The notes beneath the pieces were generated by a model. That model was not told where the DNA came from and did no database searches. It worked only from the letters and a program-made list of their open reading frames with translations. The position numbers and the translations under genes were made by a program. From an uncultured Clostridia bacterium (GTDB taxonomy: Bacteria; Bacillota; Clostridia; Oscillospirales; Ruminococcaceae): a DNA stretch of 44,410 bases. The DNA lies in contig CANQLR010000023.1 in the NCBI GenBank assembly GCA_947624745.1, forward strand, positions 1 to 44,410. Reading direction: 5' to 3'. Shown one piece after another: positions 1 through 9,304 of this stretch (its first letter is position 1; every line of letters starts with the position of its first letter).

Positions 1-628
1 GAGAGGGGGATAAGGTATTCGCTGCGCGAATGCTATCTTAAGCCCCCTCCCCTGCCCCTCCCCGGTGGGGAGGGGTGTGCTCTTCGCAGCTTTACTGATT
101 ATCCGGGCAAGCGGCTCTACCGTGCAGGCGAAGCCCCTGCGCAGAGCTTCGCTCCGCGCGGCCGGGAAGCAAGCTTCCCGGCCCACCGGCCACTCCGTGG
201 CCGGTGGGGGCTTCGCCCCCGGCCATGTGCGCAACCGTTTACCATAGATGAAGCTAAGGGCTTTTCTTTGCCTCGCTCATCGCTCGGCAAACGGGGAGAA
301 CCCTTACGAGAACGCAACGCCCAATCGACTTCTGACTCGTACCTTAGTGCCTGTTGCGCAGCGAACCCGCCGGAGCGGCGGCTTCGCCCGGGGCACCCCG
401 TCCTGCGCTTGCTAACGCATGGGTATTTCGCGACTGCGGTCGCGACGAGGGGCGCCGCCCTATGCACGCGGGGTTTTGTCTGCAAGACAACCGAGGCAAT
501 CGTTGCCGCCGAGGGCAGTCGAGCAGGAACAAAACCAGCTTGCATTTGACCCCGCGGCCTTTTGAGGAAAGGCCGGCGAAACCTTTTCGGTTTATCCCCC
601 CAAAAGTCTGCAAAACAAACTTCCCCAC
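1..628. repeat. Intergenic repeat region A (palindromic module mosaic)
   Basis: No credible gene lies here; the open frames only translate palindromic repeats. Modules in order are: a 'taaggtattcgc' module at 10-46, shared with 9476-9508 and, inverted, with 17618-17652; a three-arm cloverleaf at 127-217; a block at 227-291 shared inverted with 32048-32111; a structured module at 313-389 shared with 9571-9647; and a 34-nt segment at 554-587 that is an exact inverted copy of 31874-31907. The region lies on the 3' side of ppdK, beyond its terminator. The left edge is cut by the window. Confidence 0.85.
127..217. repeat. Three-arm cloverleaf repeat, copy 1
   Basis: The terminal inverted repeat is GGCGAAGCCCC (127-137) with GGGGCTTCGCC (207-217). 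It encloses three palindromes: 139-159 (GCGCAGAGC/GCTCCGCGC, centre TTC, one mismatch), 161-182 (GCCGGGAAGC/GCTTCCCGGC, centre AA) and 184-206 (CACCGGCCAC/GTGGCCGGTG, centre TCC). Only one or no base separates neighbouring arms. Arms 1 and 3 recur in copy 11 near 32200. The fold is inferred; the palindromes are read directly. Confidence 0.88.
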
Positions 629-658
629 AAAAAACAGGCGGAGTCTCCTCCGCCCGTT
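629..658 (-). terminator. Rho-independent terminator of ppdK
   Basis: On the minus strand an 11-bp stem (658-648 with 643-633, one G-U pair, 4-nt loop) is followed by a run of six U (634-629). It starts 19 nt past the ppdK stop codon. Confidence 0.85.
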
Positions 659-676
659 CTTTATTTATGCGCCGAA

Positions 677-3310
677 TTATTTCTTATCCTTAATTGCAGC
701 CTGCGCAGCGGCCAGTCTCGCGATCGGTACGCGGAACGGCGAGCAGGACACATAGTCGAGGCCGATCTTGTGGCAGAACTCGATGGAGCTCGGGTCGCCG
801 CCGTGCTCGCCGCAGATACCGCAGTGAAGCTCGGGTCTTACCTTCTTGCCCATGCTCACGGCCATATCCATCAGCTTGCCGACGCCGGTGGTGTCGAGCC
901 TTGCAAACGGGTCGCTCTCATAGATCTTGTTGGCATAGTATGCCGGCAGGAACTTACCTGCGTCGTCGCGGGAGAAGCCGAAGGTCATCTGGGTGAGGTC
1001 GTTCGTGCCGAAGCAGAAGAACTCAGCCTCCTTAGCGATGTCGTCGGCAGTCAGGGCGGCTCTCGGGATCTCGATCATGGTGCCGACCTCGTACTTAAGG
1101 TCGCTGCCGGCAGCCTTGATGACCTCGTCGGCGGTCTTGACAACGACATCCTTGACGAACTTGAGCTCCTTGACCTCGCCTACGAGCGGGATCATTATCT
1201 CGGGAACGATGTTCCAATCGGGATGCGCCTTCTTGACGTTGATGGCGGCCTTGATGACAGCCTTGGTCTGCATGACGGCGATCTCGGGGTAGGTTACGGT
1301 CAGACGGCAGCCGCGGTGGCCCATCATCGGGTTGAACTCGTGAAGGTCGTTGATGACCTGCTTGATATACGCGACCGACTTGCCCTGTGCCTTAGCCAAA
1401 GCCTCGATGTCGGCCTCGTCGGTGGGAACGAATTCGTGAAGCGGCGGATCGAGGAAGCGAATGGTGACGGGATATCCGCCCAAAGCCTCAAACAGACCCT
1501 CGAAGTCGGCCTGCTGCATGGGCTCGATCTTGGCAAGAGCAGCCTCGCGCTCCTCGACGGTCTCGGAGCAGATCATCTCTCTGAAAGCGCCGATTCTTGC
1601 GGGGTCGAAGAACATGTGCTCGGTGCGGCAAAGGCCGATGCCCTGCGCGCCGAAAGCGGCGGCCTGCTTGGCGTCGGCGGGAGTGTCCGCGTTGGTCCTT
1701 ACGCCCAGCTTCTTATACTTGTCGGCCATCTCCATGATCCTTCCGAAGTAGCCGGAATTCGGGTCGGCGGGAACGGTCGGGATAAGCTCGCCGTAGATGT
1801 TGCCGGTAGAGCCGTCGAGCGAAATGGCGTCGCCCTCATGATAGACCTTGCCGGCGAGGGTGAAGCACTTGTTCTCCTCGTCCATCTTGATGTCGCCGCA
1901 GCCGGAAACGCAACAGGTGCCCATGCCTCTCGCAACGACGGCCGCGTGCGAGGTCTGTCCGCCTCTTACGGTGAGGATACCCTGGGAATACTTCATGCCT
2001 TCGATGTCCTCGGGAGAGGTCTCGAGGCGAACGAGAACTACCTTCTCCTTGTTCTTGCCGTGCTTTACGGCGTCCTCGGCGGTGAACACGATGGTGCCGG
2101 CGGCGGCTCCCGGAGAAGCGGCAATGCCCTTGCCTACGGGAACGGCCTTCTTAAGGGCGTCTGCGTCGAAGGTCGGGTGCAGAAGCATGTCGAGCGACTT
2201 GGCGTCGATCTGCATAAGGGCTTCTCTCTCGGTGATCATGCCCTCGTCGATAAGGTCGCATGCGATCTTGATGGCGGCGGCGGCGGTGCGCTTGCCGTTA
2301 CGGGTCTGGAGCATATAGAGCTTTTCGTTCTCGACGGTGAACTCCATATCCTGCATGTCGCGGTAGTGGTTCTCAAGGATCTTGCAGACCTCCTGGAACT
2401 GCTCGTAGACCTTCGGGAATACCTCGGCCATCTTGGCGATGGGCATAGGAGTGCGGACGCCCGCGACGACGTCTTCGCCCTGAGCGTTTGTCAAAAATTC
2501 GCCCATGAGGCCCTTTTCGCCGGTGGCGGGGTTACGGGTGAAGGCAACGCCGGTGCCGCAGTTGTCGCCCATGTTGCCGAACGCCATCATCTGTACGTTG
2601 ACGGCGGTGCCCCAGCTGTAAGGAATGTCGTGGTCCATGCGGTAGATATTGGCTCTCGGGTTGTCCCAGGAGCGGAAAACGGCCTTGATAGCCTCAAACA
2701 GCTGCTCCTTCGGGTCGTCCGGGAAGTCCTTGCCGAGCTGGTTCTTATACTCGGCCTTGAACTGGTCGGCGAGCTTGTGAAGGTCGTCGGCGTTGAGCTC
2801 AACGTCCTGAGTAACGCCCTTTTCTTCCTTCATCTGGTCGATAAGCTTCTCGAAGTACTTCTTGCCGACCTCCATAACGACGTCGGAGAACATCTGGATA
2901 AATCTTCTGTAGCAGTCCCACGCCCAGCGGGGGTTGTTCGACTTCTTCGCGATGACGTTTACGACGTCCTCGTTAAGACCGAGGTTTAAAATGGTGTCCA
3001 TCATGCCGGGCATCGAAGCTCTCGCGCCGGAACGAACCGAAACGAGGAGCGGGTTCTCCTTGTCGCCGAACTTCTTGCCGGTGATATTTTCCATCTTCTC
3101 GATGTAGGTCATTATCTCGGCCATGATCTCGGGGTTGATCTGCCTGCCGTCCTCATAATACTGGGTGCAGGCCTCGGTGGAAATGGTAAAGCCCTGAGGA
3201 ACAGGAAGACCGATGTTGGTCATTTCCGCAAGGTTCGCGCCTTTACCGCCCAAAAGCTCACGCATCTGCGCGTTGCCTTCGGTGAAAAGGTAACAATACT
3301 TTTTGCTCAT
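677..3310 (-). CDS. ppdK: Pyruvate, phosphate dikinase
   Basis: Interconverts pyruvate + ATP + Pi and PEP + AMP + PPi in the cytoplasm, giving a reversible, PPi-linked step between PEP and pyruvate. The 877-aa protein has the usual PPDK length. It carries the N-terminal nucleotide-binding domain (GGKGANLAEM near residue 20), the central phosphohistidine domain (GGQTSHAAVVARGMG with the catalytic His) and the C-terminal PEP/pyruvate TIM barrel ending in ELHCGICGEHGGDP. I chose the ATG at 3310 because GGAGG lies about 10 nt upstream and the protein then begins MSKKYCYLF as in relatives; an in-frame ATG at 3349 lacks such a site. The gene is monocistronic between its own promoter and a strong terminator. 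A separate pyruvate kinase gene (19409-20821) means both PEP/pyruvate routes are encoded here. Confidence 0.97.
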   Translation of the reverse strand: MSKKYCYLFTEGNAQMRELLGGKGANLAEMTNIGLPVPQGFTISTEACTQYYEDGRQINPEIMAEIMTYIEKMENITGKKFGDKENPLLVSVRSGARASMPGMMDTILNLGLNEDVVNVIAKKSNNPRWAWDCYRRFIQMFSDVVMEVGKKYFEKLIDQMKEEKGVTQDVELNADDLHKLADQFKAEYKNQLGKDFPDDPKEQLFEAIKAVFRSWDNPRANIYRMDHDIPYSWGTAVNVQMMAFGNMGDNCGTGVAFTRNPATGEKGLMGEFLTNAQGEDVVAGVRTPMPIAKMAEVFPKVYEQFQEVCKILENHYRDMQDMEFTVENEKLYMLQTRNGKRTAAAAIKIACDLIDEGMITEREALMQIDAKSLDMLLHPTFDADALKKAVPVGKGIAASPGAAAGTIVFTAEDAVKHGKNKEKVVLVRLETSPEDIEGMKYSQGILTVRGGQTSHAAVVARGMGTCCVSGCGDIKMDEENKCFTLAGKVYHEGDAISLDGSTGNIYGELIPTVPADPNSGYFGRIMEMADKYKKLGVRTNADTPADAKQAAAFGAQGIGLCRTEHMFFDPARIGAFREMICSETVEEREAALAKIEPMQQADFEGLFEALGGYPVTIRFLDPPLHEFVPTDEADIEALAKAQGKSVAYIKQVINDLHEFNPMMGHRGCRLTVTYPEIAVMQTKAVIKAAINVKKAHPDWNIVPEIMIPLVGEVKELKFVKDVVVKTADEVIKAAGSDLKYEVGTMIEIPRAALTADDIAKEAEFFCFGTNDLTQMTFGFSRDDAGKFLPAYYANKIYESDPFARLDTTGVGKLMDMAVSMGKKVRPELHCGICGEHGGDPSSIEFCHKIGLDYVSCSPFRVPIARLAAAQAAIKDKK

Positions 3311-3341
3311 TTGGTTTTTTACCTCCATACATTTTTTCCGA

Positions 3342-3355
3342 CTGCCCATGGGCAG
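3342..3355. promoter_or_regulatory. Perfect 14-bp palindrome in the ppdK leader
   Basis: CTGCCCATGGGCAG is identical on both strands. It lies between the predicted transcription start (about 3366) and the ribosome binding site, roughly +11 to +24 of the ppdK transcript. It could be an operator; the palindrome is seen, the role is inferred. Confidence 0.4.
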
Positions 3356-3372
3356 ATTTCGGAGTTATAAAG

Positions 3373-3401
3373 ATTATACCATAAATCAGGATATATTTCC
3401 A
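3373..3401 (-). promoter_or_regulatory. Sigma-A promoter of ppdK
   Basis: On the minus strand: -35 TGGAAA (3401-3396), 17-nt spacer, -10 TATAAT (3378-3373) preceded by TGG, which fits a TGn extended -10. Confidence 0.7.
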
Positions 3402-3482
3402 TACTTTTTCGGCTAAAATTATTGCCAAAAAAGAAAGGCGATTATTGTGCAAATTTATGAAACTTTTAAGCCTCGGCGATAC

Positions 3483-3511
3483 TTGAAAAGAGCCGCAAAA
3501 AGTAGTATAAT
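3483..3511 (+). promoter_or_regulatory. Sigma-A promoter of glmU-pth-mfd
   Basis: -35 TTGAAA (3483-3488), 17-nt spacer, -10 TATAAT (3506-3511), about 66 nt before the glmU start. It diverges from the ppdK promoter. Confidence 0.75.
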
Positions 3512-3577
3512 AACTAAGAATATTCCCTCGGTCGGTCTAAGCCGCCCGGGCAAAATTTACGAAACGGAGAGGATAAA

Positions 3578-4993
3578 ATGTCCCAAAAAAGCATTTCCGC
3601 GGTCATTCTGGCCGGAGGTCAGGGCAAGCGCCTTCATTCCGACAAGCCGAAGACCCTCACAAAAATTCTCGGCAAGCCGATCATCGACTGGATAATCTCC
3701 GCCCTCGACGACGCGGGGATCAAAGACGTCTGCGTCGTCACCGGATATGCTCACGAATATCTTGATGAGCACCTTGCGGGGCGCTGCGAAACGGTCTTTC
3801 AGTCCGAGCGGCTCGGCACCGGCCACGCCGTCATGACCGCTTCGGAGTTCATAAAAAAGCACTCTGACGGCGACGTTTTGATCTATAACGGCGACGCCCC
3901 CTTCGCCGACCGCGAAACTCTCCTCGGCTCACTCGACCATCACCGCAAAAACGGCTGCGGCGTAACTGTCATTTCCGCCGAGGTCGACGACCCGCAGGGC
4001 TACGGGCGGATCATCCGCAGCGGCGACGGCATCTCCGCCATCCGCGAGCAAAAGGACTGCTCCGAGGAGGAAAAAGCTGTCCGCGAGATAAACTCCGGCT
4101 GCTTCTGGTTCAGCGCAGCCGAGCTTTTGAACACGCTGCCGAAGCTCACCCGCAACAATTCCCAGAACGAATACTACATCACCGACTGCGTCGAGATATT
4201 GCTTGCTTCCGGCCTTCGCGCCGACGCGTATATCGCGAAGGATCGGGACATCGTCCTTTCCGCGAACGACCGAAAGGGAATGCTTGATTTGAACAACATC
4301 GCCCGAAAAAGGGTCATCTTGGGGCTTTTGGAGAGCGGGGTCGAGATCACCTGCACCGACGGCCTGATCATCTCCCCCGACGTAAAAATCGCCCCCGGCG
4401 CCGAGATAAAGCCCGGATGCGAGCTTTCCGGCCGCACCGTGATCGGCAAAAACTGCGTCATCGGCCCCAACTGCCGGCTCAACGACACCGAGGTCGGCGA
4501 GGGATCAGTCTTAAATTCCGTCGTCGCGAACGGCGCGAAGCTCGGCAAGGGCTGCACGGTCGGCCCGTTCGTGCAGCTCCGCCCCGGCACGGTCCTCGGG
4601 GATCTTGTCCATGTCGGCGATTTCGTCGAGATCAAAAATTCCGAGATAGGCGCGGGCTCCGCGGTCGCCCACTTCAACTACGTCGGCGATTCCGATGTCG
4701 GCACAAACGTCAACTTCGGCTGCGGCGCGGTCACGGCAAACTACGACGGCACCAACAAATCCCGCTGCACCGTCGGAAACAACGCCTTCATCGGCTGCAA
4801 CACAAACCTCGTCGCCCCGGTGAAGATCGGCGAAGCGGCCTACACCGCCGCCGGCTCGACCGTCACCCGCGACGTTCCGGACGGCGCCCTCGTCATCGAG
4901 CGAGCCGACCAAAAAATCCGCGAAGGCTACTCCGAAAAGAAGCTCGCCCGCCACCTTGAAAAGGGCAAAAAATTTCAGGATACCGAAAAATAA
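3578..4993 (+). CDS. glmU: Bifunctional GlcNAc-1-P uridyltransferase / GlcN-1-P acetyltransferase
   Basis: Makes UDP-N-acetylglucosamine, the precursor of peptidoglycan and teichoic acids. The 471-aa length fits GlmU. The N-terminal nucleotidyltransferase domain starts with the LAGGQGKRL loop and has YNGDAPF and GYGRI. From about residue 250 the protein is a left-handed beta helix of hexapeptide repeats with RPGTVLGD, AHFNYVGD (putative catalytic His), NFGCGAVTANYDG and the late AAGSTVTRDV. The first gene of a glmU-pth-mfd cluster; many Firmicutes have prs between glmU and pth, which is absent here. The start has a GGAGAGG-type site just upstream and its own promoter. Confidence 0.96.
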   Translation: MSQKSISAVILAGGQGKRLHSDKPKTLTKILGKPIIDWIISALDDAGIKDVCVVTGYAHEYLDEHLAGRCETVFQSERLGTGHAVMTASEFIKKHSDGDVLIYNGDAPFADRETLLGSLDHHRKNGCGVTVISAEVDDPQGYGRIIRSGDGISAIREQKDCSEEEKAVREINSGCFWFSAAELLNTLPKLTRNNSQNEYYITDCVEILLASGLRADAYIAKDRDIVLSANDRKGMLDLNNIARKRVILGLLESGVEITCTDGLIISPDVKIAPGAEIKPGCELSGRTVIGKNCVIGPNCRLNDTEVGEGSVLNSVVANGAKLGKGCTVGPFVQLRPGTVLGDLVHVGDFVEIKNSEIGAGSAVAHFNYVGDSDVGTNVNFGCGAVTANYDGTNKSRCTVGNNAFIGCNTNLVAPVKIGEAAYTAAGSTVTRDVPDGALVIERADQKIREGYSEKKLARHLEKGKKFQDTEK

Positions 4994-5043
4994 ACGACGG
5001 CACTCCCCTGCCCACTGCTCGGGAGCGCTCTTGGGAGAAACAA

Positions 5044-5643
5044 ATGGGACTTTTTTCTAAATTCAAGACCTCGGCCTCGATAGACTGGCTCATCGTCGGC
5101 CTCGGGAACCCCGGGCCGAAATACGCCCGCACCCGCCACAACTGCGGCTGGCTGAGCATAGACAACCTCTCCGCAAAGTTAGGGGTCAGCCTCACCCGCA
5201 TAAAATTCAAGTCGATGTGCGCCCAGTGCGAAATTTCCGGCAAAAAATGCCTTTTAATGAAGCCCACCACGATGATGAACCTCTCCGGCGAGGCGGTGGT
5301 CGAGGCGATGAACTTCTACAAGGTGCCGATCGAGCGGGTCCTCGTCATCTGCGACGACATCAACCTTGACGTCGGAAGAATGCGTATCCGGCGAAAGGGC
5401 TCGGACGGCGGCCAGAAGGGGCTCCGCTCCATCGTGACCCTCACCGGCTCCGAGGATTTCCCGCGGATAAAAATAGGGGTCGGCTCGAAGCCCACCCCCG
5501 ACTATGACCTTGCGGCGTGGGTGACCTCGGAGTTTTCCGACAGCGAGAAAAAAACGGTTTTCGAGGCTTTCGCCCGCGCCTCCGAGGCGGTAAAGCTCAT
5601 CGTCGCGGGCGATTTAGACAAGGCCATGAACCTTTACAACTGA
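5044..5643 (+). CDS. pth: Peptidyl-tRNA hydrolase
   Basis: Releases peptides from prematurely dissociated peptidyl-tRNA so the tRNA can be recycled. The protein has 199 aa with the Pth signatures: IVGLGNPGPKYARTRHNCG including the catalytic His of RHNxG, KPTTMMNLSGEAV, and DDINLDVGRMRIRRKGSDGG. About 15 residues precede the usual start of the fold (WLIVGLGNPG), a modest N-terminal extension. GGGAGAAACAA precedes the ATG. It lies 50 nt after glmU and 7 nt before mfd, consistent with one transcript. Confidence 0.95.
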   Translation: MGLFSKFKTSASIDWLIVGLGNPGPKYARTRHNCGWLSIDNLSAKLGVSLTRIKFKSMCAQCEISGKKCLLMKPTTMMNLSGEAVVEAMNFYKVPIERVLVICDDINLDVGRMRIRRKGSDGGQKGLRSIVTLTGSEDFPRIKIGVGSKPTPDYDLAAWVTSEFSDSEKKTVFEAFARASEAVKLIVAGDLDKAMNLYN

Positions 5644-5650
5644 GGTGAAA

Positions 5651-8600
5651 ATGAGTTTTTTAATTAAAGAGGCCGAACGGCTCTCGCACATAAAGGAGCT
5701 CGGCGAGGCGATAGAAAAGAACCGATTCCCCGCCTCTCTGACCGGGCTCTCCGCCGTCCACAAGGCCCATGCGGCGGCTTGGCTCGCCCAAAAGGGCAAG
5801 GTCCTGCTCATCTGTCAGGACGAGGCGAACGCCACCCGCGCCGTTTCGGACATCAACGCCATCGCCGGCGAGGATATCGCGGTCCTCTACCCTGTAAAGG
5901 ACTTTACCTTTGCAAACATCGAGACCGCCTCGCCAGAATACGAACACAGACGAATTTCCGCGCTGTACCGCATAAACGCCGGTATATCGCGGGTCTTGGT
6001 GTGCTCTGTCGAGGCCGCGATGCAGTGCGCGATGCCGCCTGACAAGCTAAACGACTTTACAATTGACATAAGCGCCGGCGAGGAAATTGATCTTCACGAG
6101 GCAGCCGAGCTCCTCACCGAAATGGGCTATACCCGCTCGGTTTCAACCGAAGGGCGGGGTCAGTTTTCGATCCGCGGCGCGATTTTGGACGTCTTCCCCG
6201 TCTCGTCGGATTGCGCCTACCGTATAGAGCTCTGGGGCGACGAGGTCGACACCGTTTCTATCTTAGATGTCGACTCCCAGCGCCGGGTCGACACGGTAAG
6301 ATCAATAAAAATAACCCCCGCCCGCGAGATACTCTGCCCGAACGGGGAGCTTGAAAAGATAATCTCCGAGATGATAGCCGGGGTCTCGGGCAAGCGCGGC
6401 GAGGCGATAAAAAAGAACCTCTATTCCGACCTCGACGCGATAAAATCGGGCGTCGGCCTTTCGAGCTATGACAAATATTACCGAAAAATTTACCCCGACG
6501 GCGCGACCGTCTTCGACTATTTTGCGGGAGGCTTCTGCGTTATCTCGGAATACGCCGCCTGCTCCGAGCGCGCCAAGGGCTTTTCGGCGCAGCTCCAGGA
6601 GGACATGAAGCTTCTTTACGAGGACGGCATTTTATACAGCGGCACCGACGGGTTTTACATCGAATTTTCCGAGCTCGCGCGGCTTGCGATGAAGCTTCGC
6701 CTCATCTATTTCGACCTTTACCTTCGCGGCAGCGACGTCAGGCTGAAAAGCCTCATCGGCGCCGAAGCGTTTCAGTCCGCCGGGTGGAGCGGCGACAGCT
6801 CCGCCCTTTTCGAGGAGCTTTCGAGCTATCGCGAGCGCGGCTTCTGCGTTCTTTTGATGGCCGGCTCCGAAAAGGCCCGCGATATGCTCCTTTTGGACGT
6901 CGAACGGGAGGGGTTCGACTGCCAAATTCCCACCGACGACTCCCCCTTCGCCCCAGGGCTCACATATATTTCCTCGGGAAGCCTGACCGGCGGCTTTGAA
7001 TACCCCGGCGCGAAGCTCGCGCTAATCACCCGAAACGCCGTCTCCTCAAAGAGGAAAAAAGCCGCAAAGCGACCCGAAAACTCGAAGCGGATAAGCTCTG
7101 TGGCGGACATTTCGGTGGGAGATCTCGTCGTCCACACCCTCCACGGCATAGGCCGTTTCAGCGGCATCTCGAAGATCGAGACGAACGGCGTGATCAAGGA
7201 CTACATCACGATAAAATACGCCGGCGCGGACGTTCTGTACGTCCCTGTGACCCAGCTCGACACCGTGTCGAAGTATATCGCCCCCGGCGACGAGGACGCG
7301 GTGAAGCTCTCGAAGCTCGGCACGCAGGAGTGGGTGAAGACCCGCGCGCGTATCAAAAAAGCCTGCAAGGACATGGCGGACGAACTCATCGCGCTTTACG
7401 CGAAAAGGCAGGTCGCCAAGGGCTACGCCTTCTCCCCCGACAACGACTGGCAGGCAGAATTTGAGGAGCGTTTTGAATACGAGGAGACCGCCGACCAGCT
7501 CCGCTCCGTCGACGAAATAAAGGGCGATATGATGCGCTCGATCCCGATGGATAGGCTTCTTTGCGGCGACGTCGGCTTCGGAAAGACGGAGGTGGCGCTT
7601 CGCGCTGCGATGAAATGCGTTTTGGATTCAAAGCAGTGCGCGATAATGGTCCCGACCACCGTCCTCGCTTGGCAGCACTACCAGACCGCCCTGCGAAGAT
7701 TTTCCCATTTTCCCGTCGAGATCGAGCTTCTTTCGAGATTCCGCACCCCGAAGCAGCAAAAGGAGATAGTCAAAAAGCTCGAACGCGGCGAGATAGACAT
7801 AGTCATCGGCACTCACAGGCTCGTCCAGAACGACGTTAAATTCAAGGATCTCGGCCTGCTTATCATCGACGAGGAGCAGCGCTTCGGCGTAGCTCACAAG
7901 GAAAAGCTCAAGGAGCAGTACCCGTCGGTCGATATCCTGACCCTCTCCGCAACGCCTATCCCGAGGACCTTAAACATGGCGATGTCCGGCATTCGCGACA
8001 TGTCGGTCATCGAGGAGCCCCCGCAGGACCGCTACCCCGTTCAGACCTACGTTTTGGAGCACCAGCAGGGCATTATCATTCAGGCGATACAGAAGGAGCT
8101 GAGGCGCGGGGGTCAGGTCTATTATATCCACAACCGTATAGAAACGCTCGAAAACTGCGCCTACAGGCTCCAGCAGGCCCTCCCCGACGCCCGAATAGGT
8201 ATCGCCCACGGGCAGATGGACGAGGAGCGGCTCTCCGAGATCTGGCGCGAGCTTCTGGACTATGAGATCGACATTTTGGTCTGCACGACGATAATCGAGA
8301 CCGGCGTGGACGTGCCGAACGTGAATACCCTCATCATCGAGGATTCCGACCGCTTCGGCCTCTCGCAGCTCTACCAGCTTCGGGGGAGGGTCGGCCGCTC
8401 GAACCGCCGCGCATACGCGTATTTCACCTTCCGCAGAGGCAGAGTGCTCACCGAGGTCGCGGCTAAGCGCCTCGAGGCTATCCGCGAGCTCACCCAGTTC
8501 GGCTCCGGCTTCAAGATCGCCATGCGCGACCTCGAAATAAGGGGCGTGGGCTCGATCCTTTCGGCGAAGCAGCACGGGCATATGGAGGCTGTCGGCTATG

Positions 8601-9103
8601 ATATGTATCTAAGGCTTCTCACCGAGGCCATCGCCGAGCAAAAGGGCGAGGAGCCGCCCAAGGCCCCGGAGGACTGCCTCGTCGACGTGTCGATTAACGC
8701 CTATATCCCCGAAAATTACATCGAGGATCTGCCGCTTCGCATCGACGCCTACCGAAAAATCGCGCAGATTCACTCCCGCGAAGACGCCGAGGACGTCACC
8801 GACGAGCTGATAGATCGCTTCGGCGAGCCCCCGAAGTCGGTAATGGGGTTAATTGATGTGGCGCTTCTTCGCAACCTCGCCTCGAAAAACGGCGTCCGTG
8901 AGATCAGCCAAAAGGGTAATCTCATTAACTTTATTATCCGCGAGGAGGGCGCGAACCTCCCCGGCATAATGAGCGTTTCCCGAGCGTATAAGGGACGGGT
9001 CCGGGTCGACGGCTCGACCGGCGTTCTCACCGTCAGGACCCAGCCCGGTGAAAGCGCCGTGCAGCTCATGAAAGGCGTGCTCGAAACGATGGACGGGAAG
9101 TAA
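5651..9103 (+). CDS. mfd: Transcription-repair coupling factor
   Basis: ATP-driven DNA translocase that removes RNA polymerase stalled at lesions and recruits UvrA. The protein has 1150 aa. The N-terminal UvrB-homology region is followed by the polymerase-interaction (CarD-like) domain around residues 490-560 (VGDLVVHTLHGIGRFSGI). The RecG-type motor comes next, with Walker A GDVGFGKTEVALRAA, DEEQRFGV in place of a DExH box, LSATPIPRTL and QLRGRVGRS, then the C-terminal TRCF domain. I placed the start at the ATG at 5651 behind GAGGTG; a GTG at 5645 in the same frame overlaps that site and would add two residues. A terminator follows the stop. Confidence 0.96.
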   Translation: MSFLIKEAERLSHIKELGEAIEKNRFPASLTGLSAVHKAHAAAWLAQKGKVLLICQDEANATRAVSDINAIAGEDIAVLYPVKDFTFANIETASPEYEHRRISALYRINAGISRVLVCSVEAAMQCAMPPDKLNDFTIDISAGEEIDLHEAAELLTEMGYTRSVSTEGRGQFSIRGAILDVFPVSSDCAYRIELWGDEVDTVSILDVDSQRRVDTVRSIKITPAREILCPNGELEKIISEMIAGVSGKRGEAIKKNLYSDLDAIKSGVGLSSYDKYYRKIYPDGATVFDYFAGGFCVISEYAACSERAKGFSAQLQEDMKLLYEDGILYSGTDGFYIEFSELARLAMKLRLIYFDLYLRGSDVRLKSLIGAEAFQSAGWSGDSSALFEELSSYRERGFCVLLMAGSEKARDMLLLDVEREGFDCQIPTDDSPFAPGLTYISSGSLTGGFEYPGAKLALITRNAVSSKRKKAAKRPENSKRISSVADISVGDLVVHTLHGIGRFSGISKIETNGVIKDYITIKYAGADVLYVPVTQLDTVSKYIAPGDEDAVKLSKLGTQEWVKTRARIKKACKDMADELIALYAKRQVAKGYAFSPDNDWQAEFEERFEYEETADQLRSVDEIKGDMMRSIPMDRLLCGDVGFGKTEVALRAAMKCVLDSKQCAIMVPTTVLAWQHYQTALRRFSHFPVEIELLSRFRTPKQQKEIVKKLERGEIDIVIGTHRLVQNDVKFKDLGLLIIDEEQRFGVAHKEKLKEQYPSVDILTLSATPIPRTLNMAMSGIRDMSVIEEPPQDRYPVQTYVLEHQQGIIIQAIQKELRRGGQVYYIHNRIETLENCAYRLQQALPDARIGIAHGQMDEERLSEIWRELLDYEIDILVCTTIIETGVDVPNVNTLIIEDSDRFGLSQLYQLRGRVGRSNRRAYAYFTFRRGRVLTEVAAKRLEAIRELTQFGSGFKIAMRDLEIRGVGSILSAKQHGHMEAVGYDMYLRLLTEAIAEQKGEEPPKAPEDCLVDVSINAYIPENYIEDLPLRIDAYRKIAQIHSREDAEDVTDELIDRFGEPPKSVMGLIDVALLRNLASKNGVREISQKGNLINFIIREEGANLPGIMSVSRAYKGRVRVDGSTGVLTVRTQPGESAVQLMKGVLETMDGK

Positions 9104-9130
9104 ACGCTGAAAAAGAGGACAGAAAACAGA

Positions 9131-9155
9131 AAGCAGACCGGGGGTCTGCTTTTTT
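9131..9155 (+). terminator. Rho-independent terminator of glmU-pth-mfd
   Basis: Perfect 9-bp stem AAGCAGACC/GGTCTGCTT (9131-9139 with 9143-9151), GGG loop, and a T run through 9155; it starts 28 nt after the mfd stop. Confidence 0.92.
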
Positions 9156-9261
9156 GATGAAAGATAGCGCGCCGCAGGCTCCATATCCCTCGCGGCGCTT
9201 TCCTTAAAAACTAAGTGAAAGCGCCTCTCGCTCATTCCGCCTGCGGCTGGGGGTTGGGCGG

Positions 9262-9304
9262 GGCGAAGCCCCAACGCCCACGGAGTGGGCGTTGTCCGCC
9301 GCGA
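9262..9304 (-). repeat. Single-arm palindromic module S1
   Basis: On the minus strand: CGCGGCGGACA, then the arm AACGCCCAC/GTGGGCGTT, then GGGGCTTCGCC. The same order occurs at 11583-11624, 12073-12115 and 17818-17860 with different arm sequences. Confidence 0.75.

Noticed and set aside
117-545. Open frames in region A
   Set aside because: They translate palindromic repeats on both strands, giving Arg/Ala/Pro/Gly-rich strings with recurring phrases such as RPRGFAP; no start signal or family.
770-2989. Open frame of 739 codons on the plus strand opposite ppdK
   Set aside because: It is the complementary reading of a high-GC, codon-biased gene; the translation has no family likeness and the minus-strand PPDK is complete and certain.
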